Source of the DNA: Dehalococcoidia bacterium
Lineage (GTDB): Bacteria > Chloroflexota > Dehalococcoidia > Tepidiformales > Tepidiformaceae
Length of the DNA stretch: 64,000 nt
Assembly (NCBI GenBank): GCA_009841435.1
Contig: VXLW01000045.1
Location: 1 to 64,000 of the forward strand
Direction of reading: 5' to 3'
The notes under the pieces are model-generated. The model ran no database searches, was not told where the DNA came from, and saw only the letters and a program-made list of their open reading frames with translations. Positions 36,229-44,234 of this stretch are shown one piece after another. Position 1 is the first letter of the stretch, and every line of letters starts with the position of its first letter. The position numbers were made by a program, and so were the translations under genes.

Positions 36229-36975
36229 ATGAGCGAAACAGCGAACATGCGCGTGTTCCGTGGCGATGCCGAGAGTGGCGACTGGCAGGACTACTCTGTC
36301 GAGATGGAGGAGGGCCAGGTCGTCCTCGACGTCATTCATCGCATCCAGGCCACGCAGGCCCCCGACCTCGCGGTCCGCTGGAACTGCAAGGCCGGCAAGT
36401 GCGGCTCCTGCAGCGCCGAGATCAACGGCGAACCCCGCCTCATGTGCATGACGCGCATGAACCTGTTCGAGCCCGGCGAGCAGATAACCGTCGCCCCCAT
36501 GAAGACGTGGCCCCTCATCCGCGACCTCGTCACCGATGTTTCCTTCAACTACGAGGTTGCGAAGACCATCCCTGCCTTCAAGCCGCGCGCCCCCGAGGCC
36601 GACGGGACCTACCGGATGATGCAAGAGGACATCGAGCGCGGGCAGGAGTTCCGCAAGTGCATCGAGTGCTTCCTCTGCCAGAACGTCTGCCACGTCATCC
36701 GCGACCACCCGGAGAACAAGCCCGAGTTCGCCGGACCGCGCTTCTTCGTCCGCCTCGCCGAGCTCGAGATGCACCCCCTCGATACCGAGGACCGGCTCGA
36801 GCTGGCCCGCAAGGATGCGGGCGTCGGCTACTGCAACATCACCAAGTGCTGCACCGAGGTCTGTCCGGAAGAGATCCACATCACGGACAACGCCATCATC
36901 CCCCTGAAGGAGCGCGTCGCCGACCGCTACTTCGACCCCATCCGCTGGCTCGGCTCCAAGATCTTCGGCCGCTAG
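36229..36975 (+). CDS. sdhB: succinate dehydrogenase/fumarate reductase iron-sulfur subunit
   Basis: Electron-transfer subunit of 248 aa. The N-terminal plant-ferredoxin-like domain has the 2Fe-2S ligands in WNCKAGKCGSCSAEING and a later Cys in RLMCMTR. The C-terminal domain has CIECFLCQNVC for the 4Fe-4S cluster and CNITKCCTEVCPE for the 3Fe-4S and remaining ligands. It carries electrons from FAD in SdhA to quinone at SdhC. It ends the operon; a weak AGCCGGC/GCCGGCT inverted repeat spans the 34-bp gap to the convergent gene. Confidence 0.95.
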   Translation: MSETANMRVFRGDAESGDWQDYSVEMEEGQVVLDVIHRIQATQAPDLAVRWNCKAGKCGSCSAEINGEPRLMCMTRMNLFEPGEQITVAPMKTWPLIRDLVTDVSFNYEVAKTIPAFKPRAPEADGTYRMMQEDIERGQEFRKCIECFLCQNVCHVIRDHPENKPEFAGPRFFVRLAELEMHPLDTEDRLELARKDAGVGYCNITKCCTEVCPEEIHITDNAIIPLKERVADRYFDPIRWLGSKIFGR

Positions 36976-37009
36976 CCGGCGGCTCTCGCCATTCCCGTTT
37001 TCTGTTGCT

Positions 37010-37771
37010 CTAGGCCGGCTGTGGCTGGGGTAGCCGCTCGACCGCCTTCAGCGGGTCCCGGTCCGGGTGGACGAGGTAGCGAAGGCGCGGCAGCGTCATG
37101 TCGACCGTCGTCAGCGAGGCGGAGATGGGGTGGGCGCCGCTCGCGCCGGGCAGGTTCCACGCCTCCGCATCGAACGCCGTAAGCCGCGGAACGCCGCGCT
37201 GGGCCCGGTCGAAGGTGTAGTCCGGATCGACCTGGATCAGCAGCGTCTCCTCGCCGTCCCGTGCCACGCGCGCAAGGGCGAGCGTTGCCATGTACTGCAC
37301 GTCCGCGCCCGTGATCGGCTGCGGGTCGACGAGCTCCCCCGCGAGGATCGTGGCGCCATCGAGCGTGACGCTCGTCGTCGCCCGCGCGTAGCTCGGATCG
37401 AGGTGCACATCGGCGAGGTCGACGGGAAAGCCCCAGCGCTCGCGCAGGACGCTTGTCGCCGATGCGGAGTCGCAGTAGCCGCGCACGAGCAGCCCTCGCG
37501 GACGCGCCCCCGCACGGCACCCGACCCGTACCGTCGCCAGCGTGAACGCCCCCACCTCGCTGTCCGGCGCGTGCGTCACGTTCACGAGCAGCGTCGGGGG
37601 GATGCTCGGGTGCAGGGCGGGTGGCAGGAGGGCCTGGCGGTCGCCGCCGAGCTCGTAGTGGAGCTGCAGGTGCTGCGCGCCCTTCAGCTCCCAGGGCTCG
37701 GTCTCGAGGCTGGTGAGGAGCGGAGCACTGTCGGCGATCGTGGAGAGGTCGCGCGTTCCCGTCAGTGGCAT
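37010..37771 (-). CDS. acetoacetate decarboxylase-fold protein without Schiff-base lysine
   Basis: Protein of 253 aa with the ADC-like beta-barrel: LPPALHPSIPPTLLVNVTHAPDSEVGAFTLATVRVGC, then RERWGFPVDLADVHLDP and a later strand LLIQVDPDYTF. In true acetoacetate decarboxylase the FGFPK segment holds the lysine that forms the Schiff base; here the segment reads WGFPVDL, with no lysine. It is therefore probably not a decarboxylase; ADC-fold relatives can be hydratase-aldolases or binding proteins. Its ATG shares one base with the stop of the upstream LLM gene (TGATG), so the two work together. Confidence 0.7.
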   Translation of the reverse strand: MPLTGTRDLSTIADSAPLLTSLETEPWELKGAQHLQLHYELGGDRQALLPPALHPSIPPTLLVNVTHAPDSEVGAFTLATVRVGCRAGARPRGLLVRGYCDSASATSVLRERWGFPVDLADVHLDPSYARATTSVTLDGATILAGELVDPQPITGADVQYMATLALARVARDGEETLLIQVDPDYTFDRAQRGVPRLTAFDAEAWNLPGASGAHPISASLTTVDMTLPRLRYLVHPDRDPLKAVERLPQPQPA

Positions 37772-38889
37772 CAGGCGCCGCCCGCCGCCGTCGCGCCGGC
37801 AGGCTCGGGCGTCTCGTCGCGCTGGAACTGCGGCATCACTTCCTTCGCGAATAGCCGCATCGATGCAAGCACGTCCTCCTGCGGGACCATCTCGTGGACG
37901 TTCAGCAGGAAGTTGATGCGGTCCACTCCCGCCTCTTCCCAGCGCGCCACCGCCTGCGCCACGCGGTGCGGGTCACCGATCGTGAGCCCCTCGGGCACGC
38001 GACCCTCGGGTCCGCTCGTCGATTCCTGGCGCAGTTGGTAGAGCAGCCCGGGCGACAGGTACGAGGGCGTCGGGTACGCCTGGCGCGTCGCCAGCGTCTG
38101 CTCCGAGAGGTAGTTGAACGTGCCCGCCATGCGCTGTCCTGTCGTGATCCCCTTCTCGTCGTCCTCGTGGCAGTAGAGGAAGCTGACCGTGTTCACCTGC
38201 TCGTTCACGAATTCGCCCACGGGGTCGCACGACTGGATGCGCTTGCGATAGCCGGCGATCTTCTGCGCCTGCTCCCCCACGCCCCCGAAGGAGAGGCCGA
38301 GGCTTCCGAGGCCGCGCGCCGCCGCATCGATCTCGGTGCCCACGCTCGTCACCGCCACCCACATCGGCGGATGCGGCTTCTGGTAGGGCTTCGGCAGGAT
38401 GCTGCGCTCCGGCATCGAGAACGCCCGCCCCTGCCAGCTGAAGCGCTCCTGCGTCCACATCTTCGGGATGACGCGCACGTACTCGTCCCACGTCTTCTTC
38501 GTCTCGTCCGGATTCGCGCCGAAGCCGCCGAGCTCGGTCCATGTCGCCGAGCGCCCGGTGCCGAACTCCAGCCGTCCCCCCGACACGAGATCGAGGACGG
38601 CCGCCCGCTCGGCCGAGCGGATCGGGTTGTTCAATTCGGGAACGCACGTCACGATGCCGTGCCCCACCCGGATCTGCTTGGTCTGCATCGCGATCGCCGT
38701 CAGGAAGATCTCCGGAGCCGAGCAGTGCGAGTACTCCTCCAGGAAGTGGTGCTCCACCGCCCACGCCTGGTCGAACCCCAGCTCGTCCGCGAGCCGCGCC
38801 TGCTCCAGGCAGTTCTGGTAGACCGTGTACTCGGTCTCCGGGCCCCACGGACGTGGCACCGATATCTCGAAGAAGACTCCGAACTTCAT
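37771..38889 (-). CDS. LLM-class flavin-dependent oxidoreductase
   Basis: Luciferase-like monooxygenase of 372 aa with the TIM-barrel flavin site. The N-terminus FGVFFEISVPRPWGPE, the segment ELGFDQAWAVEHHFLEEY, and VSGGRLEFGTGRSATWTE are typical of the group; a final region contains DRINFLLNVHEMVPQEDVLASMRLF. Such enzymes use reduced FMN or F420 to oxidise aldehydes, sulfonates or xenobiotics, and are greatly expanded in some Chloroflexota. A cognate flavin reductase is not nearby. It is coupled to the ADC-like gene and divergent from a HAD dehalogenase gene. Confidence 0.9.
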   Translation of the reverse strand: MKFGVFFEISVPRPWGPETEYTVYQNCLEQARLADELGFDQAWAVEHHFLEEYSHCSAPEIFLTAIAMQTKQIRVGHGIVTCVPELNNPIRSAERAAVLDLVSGGRLEFGTGRSATWTELGGFGANPDETKKTWDEYVRVIPKMWTQERFSWQGRAFSMPERSILPKPYQKPHPPMWVAVTSVGTEIDAAARGLGSLGLSFGGVGEQAQKIAGYRKRIQSCDPVGEFVNEQVNTVSFLYCHEDDEKGITTGQRMAGTFNYLSEQTLATRQAYPTPSYLSPGLLYQLRQESTSGPEGRVPEGLTIGDPHRVAQAVARWEEAGVDRINFLLNVHEMVPQEDVLASMRLFAKEVMPQFQRDETPEPAGATAAGGA

Positions 38890-39006
38890 ACGTAGCTCCC
38901 CCCGCAGACCCTGTGGTCGCGGGTCACCGGCAATCGTGGGCGTTTTCGCCGTTGTTGTCGAACCCTCGCGGACCAGCAGGTCGCGAACCGGCTATCCTCC
39001 CGCCCC

Positions 39007-39702
39007 ATGACCGGATTCGACGGCGTCCGTGCCCTCACGTTCGACCTGTTCGGCACGGTGCTCGACCTTGGCGGCAGCCTTGAGCCGCCACTTGGGCGCT
39101 GGTTCGCCGAACGCGGGATCGACGCCGATCCCGCGGAGTTCTGGGCGCAGTGGCGAGCCCGCCAGCGCATCGAGCAGTACCAGGACAACATCCTGCTGCT
39201 CGGCCACAGTGGCTACCTCGAAACCTGCCGCCGCGCCCTCCGCTACGTTCTCCGCCTCAACCGCATCGACTTCGACGACGGCGCCGACGACGAGGTCATG
39301 GCCTTCTGGCAGAACCTGCACCCATACTCCGAGGTGCTCGATGCCCTCCAACGGCTCACGGAGCGCTACGACCTCGTCGCCCTCTCCAACGGCGAACCGC
39401 ACTTCCTTGAGCACCTCGCCACGAACCGCATCGGCTGGGACTTCGACGCCATCATCTCCGTCGCCGAGGTCGGGGCGTTCAAGCCCCACCCCGGCGTCTA
39501 CCGTCACGCCGCCATGAGGCTGGGACTGGAGCCGGCGGAATGTCTCATGGTCTCCGCCAACTCCTTCGATGTCCTCGGTGCCCGCGCCTGCGGCTTCCGC
39601 GCTGCCTTCGTCAACCGGCTGGACGCCCCCTACGAGGACTCGCCCCTCCAACCCGACCTCACCGTCCCCTCCTTCACCGAGCTCGCCGATGCCCTCCTCT
39701 GA
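39007..39702 (+). CDS. HAD-superfamily hydrolase, haloacid-dehalogenase type II-like
   Basis: Protein of 231 aa. Motif I is LTFDLFGTVLDLGG with the nucleophile Asp; motif II is LVALSNGEPHFLEHLA; the motif III/IV region reads VGAFKPHPGVYRHAAMRLGL and MVSANSFDVLGARACGFRAAFV. The FDLFGT form and SxNSFDVxGAR fit L-2-haloacid dehalogenase rather than a phosphatase, but experimental confirmation is lacking. A TATCCT box at 38993-38998 ends eight bases before the ATG with no Shine-Dalgarno, suggesting a leaderless message. Confidence 0.85.
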   Translation: MTGFDGVRALTFDLFGTVLDLGGSLEPPLGRWFAERGIDADPAEFWAQWRARQRIEQYQDNILLLGHSGYLETCRRALRYVLRLNRIDFDDGADDEVMAFWQNLHPYSEVLDALQRLTERYDLVALSNGEPHFLEHLATNRIGWDFDAIISVAEVGAFKPHPGVYRHAAMRLGLEPAECLMVSANSFDVLGARACGFRAAFVNRLDAPYEDSPLQPDLTVPSFTELADALL

Positions 39703-39741
39703 TTCTCGCCGGGCTCGCGGTTCCCTTCCCCAGGGCGTACG

Positions 39742-41082
39742 GTGCGCGCCGTGAGCGTTCCCCTCCCCCTCGAAGGCGTGCGCGTCATCGACCTCACCGG
39801 CGTGTGGGCGGGGTCCTTCTCGACGGCCATCCTCGGCGACCTCGGCGCCGAAGTGCTCAAGGCCGAGAACCAGTACGTTTGGCAGCCGCTCACGCGCGGG
39901 TCGCGTGCGCGCCCCAGTCGCGCCGAGGTGAAGGCCTACCCCAGCACGATCTGCTTTCCCAATAACGACCCTGGCGAACGCTCCTGGAACTACTGCTCCC
40001 TCTTCGTCGGCATGTTCCGCAACAAGCGCAGCTTCACCGTCGACCTGCGGCGGCCCGAGGGTCGCGAGATCCTCGGACGCGTCATCGCACAGTCGGATGT
40101 GGTCATCGAGAACAGCCTCGCCGGCACGATGGAGAAGCTCGGCATCACCTACGAGTGGCTGCGTGAACAGCGCGACGACATCATCTTCGTGCGCGCCTCC
40201 GGCTACGGCCTGAGCGGCGATTACGCCGATGCCCGCGTCCTCGGCATTCACCTCGAGAGCGTCATGGGGCACCAGATGCTGCGCGGCTACGAAGGCGACG
40301 ACCCGATCATCGGCGTCTTCGCCGCCGACTACGTGAGCGGCACCCAGATTGCGCTCTCCGTCCTTTTCGCCCTGTGGCATCGGAACAACACTGGCGAGGG
40401 GCAGCTCATCGAGCTGGCCCAGTCCGAAAACGCCGTCGCCATGTTCTCCCATGCGTACCTCGACTACTCCCTCACCGGCAACGTGCAGAGGGCCATCGGC
40501 AACCGATCGGTGTACGCCGCCGACGGTGTCGCCCCGTATGGCGTCTATCCCTGCCTCCCCGCCGACGGCGATGGCGAAGGCGACGATTGCTGGATTGCCC
40601 TCACCGTCACCACGGATGAGGAGTGGGAGGCCCTCCGAACCGTCATGGGCGACCCCGACTGGGCGGCGGACCCCGAGCTCGCAACCGGCAAGGGCCGTGC
40701 CGCCAGGCAGGACTTCCTCGACGAACACCTCGCCCGGTGGACGTCCGGCTTCGAGGACGAGGCGCTCTTCCACCGACTGCAGGCGGCCGGCGTCCCCGCC
40801 GCCCCCGTCCTCCACTCCTGGCGCGTGCTCGATGACCCCCACGTGCGCGCTCACGGGCTCTATGAGCCCTGCGAGATCGAGGACGACATCGGCGTGTACG
40901 TCTACCCCGGACCGCTCTATGCACTGCCCGCTTCCGAGGGCGGTATCCGCCGCCCTCCTGTCGCCCTGGGCCAGGACAATGACTACGTCTATCGGGAGGT
41001 GCTGGGCGTTTCCGACGAGGAGTACGACCGCCTCGTCGCCGAGGGCCACATTGCCACCGAGTACGACCGGTCAGTCCGCTGA
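39742..41082 (+). CDS. CaiB/BaiF (family III) CoA-transferase-like protein
   Basis: Protein of 446 aa with the interlocked-ring CoA-transferase III fold: LPLEGVRVIDLTGVWAGSFSTAILGDLGAEVLKAE, RNKRSFTVDLRRPEGREIL, and RASGYGLSGDYADARVLGIHLESVMGHQM. In characterised members an aspartate in the segment after GPYAD forms the CoA-aspartyl intermediate; here the aligned position seems to be glycine (RVLGIHLE). The C-terminal part (VPAAPVLHSWRVLDDPHVRA) is normal. The start may be GTG 39742 or GTG 39751. It probably acts on an acyl-CoA in degradation of an unknown substrate. Confidence 0.85.
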   Translation: MRAVSVPLPLEGVRVIDLTGVWAGSFSTAILGDLGAEVLKAENQYVWQPLTRGSRARPSRAEVKAYPSTICFPNNDPGERSWNYCSLFVGMFRNKRSFTVDLRRPEGREILGRVIAQSDVVIENSLAGTMEKLGITYEWLREQRDDIIFVRASGYGLSGDYADARVLGIHLESVMGHQMLRGYEGDDPIIGVFAADYVSGTQIALSVLFALWHRNNTGEGQLIELAQSENAVAMFSHAYLDYSLTGNVQRAIGNRSVYAADGVAPYGVYPCLPADGDGEGDDCWIALTVTTDEEWEALRTVMGDPDWAADPELATGKGRAARQDFLDEHLARWTSGFEDEALFHRLQAAGVPAAPVLHSWRVLDDPHVRAHGLYEPCEIEDDIGVYVYPGPLYALPASEGGIRRPPVALGQDNDYVYREVLGVSDEEYDRLVAEGHIATEYDRSVR

Positions 41083-41145
41083 CCCTCGATCCGCGCGATC
41101 ACATCCCGCCCGTATACTCCGCCGCCGCGGTGGAGGTGCCTGATC

Positions 41146-41898
41146 GTGACCCAGGCCGAGAACCCGCTCTGGAAAACTCTGACGGGCTCTGACATCGACG
41201 CCCCCTGGCTCGCTGACCGCCGGAGCATCGCCGCGACCTGCATTTCCGAGGTGCTCGGAACCTTCGCCCTCGTCTTCTTTAGCGCCGGCGCGGTGGCGGT
41301 TGACGCCGCCAGCGACGGCGCTGTCACACCCGTTGGGATGGGCCTCGCGGCCGGGCTGGTTGTGGTCGCCGTCATCTTCGGTCTCGGCCACGTCTCGGGC
41401 GCTCACATCAACCCCGTCGTAACGCTCGCCTTCCGCCTCTCGGGCCGCATCGGCTCGCTGCGGGCGCTCGTCTATGTGATCGCGCAGCTTGCCGGCAGCG
41501 TGCTCGCGGGGCTCGCCATCGTCGCGATCGTCGGGGATGCCGGCGATGCCGGGGCTACTGCGCCCCGCATCGGCGGCGTGGAGGCCGCGCTCCTCGCCGA
41601 GATTGTCCTCGCGTTCTTCCTTGTCCTCGTGCTCTTGGGGGTGGCCACCGACGAGCGCGCCCAGGGCAGCTTCGCCGCGATCGCCGTCGGCTCCTACGTG
41701 GGCCTTGCCATCCTCGCCTGGGGACCCATCGGGAACGCCTCCATGAATCCCGCCCGCTCCCTCGGCCCGGCGATCTTCGGAGCGGAGTGGAGCGCCCACT
41801 GGATCTACTGGGTCGGACCCATCGTCGGTTCCGCGCTCGCCGTGTTCATCTACGCCTTCCTGCGGGCCCGCCGCTCCCCGGACGCCGACTCGTCATAA
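41146..41898 (+). CDS. MIP-family channel (aquaporin/glyceroporin)
   Basis: Membrane channel of 250 aa with six spans and two half-helices. The first NPA box reads GAHINPVVTLAFRLSG (NPV variant) and the second GNASMNPARSLGPAIFG. SEVLGTFALVFFSAGAVAV is the first span. The residues around the second NPA (ARS) fit a water-selective pore, but glycerol, ammonia or CO2 cannot be excluded. The GTG at 41146 lies behind GGAGGTG, and TATACT at 41113-41118 is a likely -10 element. It belongs in the inner membrane. Confidence 0.88.
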   Translation: MTQAENPLWKTLTGSDIDAPWLADRRSIAATCISEVLGTFALVFFSAGAVAVDAASDGAVTPVGMGLAAGLVVVAVIFGLGHVSGAHINPVVTLAFRLSGRIGSLRALVYVIAQLAGSVLAGLAIVAIVGDAGDAGATAPRIGGVEAALLAEIVLAFFLVLVLLGVATDERAQGSFAAIAVGSYVGLAILAWGPIGNASMNPARSLGPAIFGAEWSAHWIYWVGPIVGSALAVFIYAFLRARRSPDADSS

Positions 41899-41937
41899 CG
41901 CGTACCAGATGCTGCTCGAACGGCTATCCTGCGCGCC

Positions 41938-42780
41938 ATGACTGCCCTCGACGCCTACCAGGCCCGGATCGATGCGGTGAACGCCCAGCGCCGCGACCTC
42001 GCCTTGGTCGCCAACGACTCCGATCGCTGGAGCAAGTGGGCGGAGGCCTTCCGCTTCAACCCCCGTCGCGAGCTGGACGCGAACGAAGCGGCCATCGCCG
42101 CGCTCGTCCGCCCCGACGACCACGTCGTCGATGTCGGGGGTGGCGCCGGACGCGTCGGATTGCCGCTCGCGCTGCGCTGCCGCGCCCTCACGAACGCCGA
42201 GCCATCCCCCGGCATGGGTGACGAGTTCCTCGCCTCCGCCCGCGAAGCTGGCATCACGAACGCCACACTTGAACGCGCCTCCTGGCTCGATGCTGAAGCC
42301 GAGGGCGACTTCGTCCTCAGCGTCGATGTCGTCTACTTCGTGCGCGAGATCGATGAGTTCGTCCTGAAGCTGGACCGTAGCGCCTCGCGCCGCGCCGCCA
42401 TCTGGATCTGGAGCCCCACGCCCCCCGCTCGCAACGCCCGCCTCTTCGAGATTGCGCACGGCGTCCCGCTGGAGCGCGCTCCCGACCACCGTGAGCTCCT
42501 CCCCGTGATGTGGGAGGCCGGTCTCCTGCCCGAGGTGCGCCTCCTGCCGGAACCGTTCACATGGCCCGAGCGTGCGGAGTTCCCCACGACCGAGGAGGAT
42601 GCAGTGGCGTTTGGTCTGGATGATGTCGAGGCGGGCGACGTGGCCGGAGCCGCGGGCCGCGTCGCCGCCGACCTCGGCGAGCTCTTCTCGCGCGACGGAG
42701 GCGAGTGGCGCCCGAACTGGCGCCCGCCCTTGCAGGGACTGCTGATCACCTGGGAGACCGGTGGTGCTGACGCCCGCTGA
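41938..42780 (+). CDS. class I SAM-dependent methyltransferase
   Basis: Protein of 280 aa. The SAM-binding motif I is VVDVGGGAGRVGLPLALR at about residue 62, motif II NAEPSPGM, and VLSVDVVYFVREIDEF follows in the acidic loop region. The N-terminal helical part and the C-terminal tail (WRPPLQGLLITWE) give no substrate clue. TATCCT at 41925-41930 ends seven bases before the ATG and no Shine-Dalgarno is present. It overlaps the next gene by 20 bp and heads a three-gene operon with an isomerase and a cupin. Confidence 0.85.
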   Translation: MTALDAYQARIDAVNAQRRDLALVANDSDRWSKWAEAFRFNPRRELDANEAAIAALVRPDDHVVDVGGGAGRVGLPLALRCRALTNAEPSPGMGDEFLASAREAGITNATLERASWLDAEAEGDFVLSVDVVYFVREIDEFVLKLDRSASRRAAIWIWSPTPPARNARLFEIAHGVPLERAPDHRELLPVMWEAGLLPEVRLLPEPFTWPERAEFPTTEEDAVAFGLDDVEAGDVAGAAGRVAADLGELFSRDGGEWRPNWRPPLQGLLITWETGGADAR

Positions 42781-43585
42781 CCTCGTCCTCTGCCTCGGCG
42801 CGGTGGGAACCGCGACCTTCGCCGAGCGTGCTCGCGCCGCCCGGGCCAACGGCTTCGCGGGCCTCTCCATGTGGATGTCGCACTACGACGAGGCCCGCGC
42901 CGAGGGCCTCTCGAACGCGGAGATGCGCGCAATCCTCGACCGCGAGGGTGTGGTCCTGGCGATGCTGGAGTACATCACCGCCTGGGCCGAGGGCCCGGCC
43001 AACCGCGACGCCATCGAAGAGGAGACGGCGCGCATCTGCGGCATCGCCGAGGAGCTTGGCTCGGACACCGTGCTGGCAGTCACGATGGAGCGGTCCACCG
43101 ACCCCGCCGCCGCTGCGGAGGGGCTCGCCATCGCCTGCGATGTGGCCGCCCGCCACGGACAGCGCCTAGGCGTCGAGTTCCTGCCCTGGACGGGCATCCC
43201 CAACCTCGCCACCGCCTGGCCCATCGTTCGCGACGCCGATCGCCCCAACGCCGGCCTCGTGCTCGACGCCTGGCACTGGTTCCGCTCCGGCCCCGACCCC
43301 GACCTGCTCCGCAGCATCCCTGGCGAGAACGTCATCCACCTCCAGATCAGCGACGCCCCCGCCGACCCCGATCCGGACGTCGTCGCGGAGACCATCGGGC
43401 ACCGCCTCCTCCCGGGTCAGGGCGACATCGACCTCCTCGGTCTCCTCCGCATCCTAGACGACATCGGCCGGCAGGGTCCCACCGCCGTCGAGGTCTTCAG
43501 CGATTGGCTGCGCGGCCACCCCATCGAAGAGGGCGCCCGCCTCGCCTCGGAGGCCGCGCGCACCGTGCTTGCAGCCGCCCGATGA
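42761..43585 (+). CDS. sugar-phosphate isomerase/epimerase-like TIM barrel
   Basis: Protein of 274 aa of the xylose-isomerase-like TIM-barrel superfamily. The metal-ligand segments are LGVEFLPWTGIPN (Glu), NAGLVLDAWHWFRSG (Asp and His), and VIHLQISDAP (His), in the usual spacing; GQGDIDLLGLLRIL and PTAVEVFSDWL end the barrel with the last Glu. Enzymes of this type epimerise or isomerise sugars, inosose or hydroxypyruvate. The GTG start lies inside the end of the methyltransferase gene, so it is translationally coupled. Confidence 0.85.
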   Translation: MVLTPADLVLCLGAVGTATFAERARAARANGFAGLSMWMSHYDEARAEGLSNAEMRAILDREGVVLAMLEYITAWAEGPANRDAIEEETARICGIAEELGSDTVLAVTMERSTDPAAAAEGLAIACDVAARHGQRLGVEFLPWTGIPNLATAWPIVRDADRPNAGLVLDAWHWFRSGPDPDLLRSIPGENVIHLQISDAPADPDPDVVAETIGHRLLPGQGDIDLLGLLRILDDIGRQGPTAVEVFSDWLRGHPIEEGARLASEAARTVLAAAR

Positions 43586-43899
43586 CCGGCGACAACCTCC
43601 TCCGCGACCTCCCCGACGACCTTCCGGAGGAGTTGGTAGAGACGCTGCTGGAAAGCACCTCCGTCCGCATCGAGCGCATCGTCTCGACGGGACACGCCTC
43701 CCCCGAGGGCTTCTGGTACGACCAGCCCCAACACGAGTTCGTGCTGGTCGTGAGAGGACGTGCCCATCTCGAATTCGACGACGGCGGGTCGCTGGATCTG
43801 GAGCCGGGAGGTTGGGCCGACATCCCCGCGCACTGCCGCCACCGCGTCGCCTGGACCTCCCCGGACGAGCCCACCGTCTGGCTCGCTATCCACTTCTGA
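43582..43899 (+). CDS. small cupin protein
   Basis: Single-cupin protein of 105 aa. Cupin motif 1 is seen as QHEFVLVVRGRAHLEFDDG, where the usual HxH is reduced to a single His/Glu pair, and motif 2 as GGWADIPAHCRHRVAW with its His ligands. It could be a metal-dependent isomerase or dioxygenase. ATGA overlap with the upstream isomerase gene makes it the third member of that operon. Confidence 0.85.
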   Translation: MTGDNLLRDLPDDLPEELVETLLESTSVRIERIVSTGHASPEGFWYDQPQHEFVLVVRGRAHLEFDDGGSLDLEPGGWADIPAHCRHRVAWTSPDEPTVWLAIHF

Positions 43900-43959
43900 C
43901 CCTCTGTGCCGCCGGCCCCTTGCCTCTTGGGCGGCAACCTGAAACGCTGGATGTACAGC

Positions 43960-44082
43960 TTCTGCTGTCGCCAAATCCCCTCCGGGGGAGCGGGGGAACC
44001 GCCACATATGGGGCGTACCGCGAAAGCGGACGGCACCTCCAGTCGTAGCCCGACAGCTAACCCCGCCGGCGTAGGAGGGACC
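43960..44082 (+). promoter_or_regulatory. cyclic di-AMP riboswitch (ydaO/yuaA type)
   Basis: The 335-bp gap after the cupin gene holds a clear ydaO-type aptamer. Matches to the known fold include TCGCC at 43968-43972 pairing with GGCG at 44068-44071 (P1), the core GGGGGAACCGCC (about 43992), GGGGCGTACC, hairpin CCGC-GAAA-GCGG, hairpin GTC-GTAGCCC-GAC, the invariant CCGACAGCTAAC at 44050-44061, and ACCTCC pairing with GGAGGGA. The pseudoknot pair CGGGG/CCCCG replaces CGGAG/CTCCG of the Thermoanaerobacter aptamer, a compensated change. A stem CGCTTCG/CGAAGCG at about 44102-44130 may be the expression platform. The next gene is the 62-aa orphan below. Confidence 0.9.
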
Positions 44083-44234
44083 TCACGTGGGGGTCTCTCG
44101 ATCGCTTCGACTCGGTTCGCAGCGAAGCGCCCAGACCCGAAACGACCGTATGCAGTCGTGTGACCCCGACGACGACACCTGGCGATGTTCCCGTGGCGGG
44201 AACGCCGCCGCCCTTGCTCATCGGAGGTGTTTCT

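Noticed and set aside
34018-36879. 953-codon antisense frame over the sdh operon
   Set aside because: Same cause; the plus-strand SdhA and SdhB motifs are complete and the antisense product has low complexity.
38992-41049. 685-codon antisense frame over the HAD and CaiB genes
   Set aside because: Mirror of real genes; no domain, start site or promoter.
44160-44234. upstream GTG start for the riboswitch gene
   Set aside because: No ribosome-binding site precedes it, whereas GTG 44235 has GGAGGTG; the stretch is more likely riboswitch expression platform.
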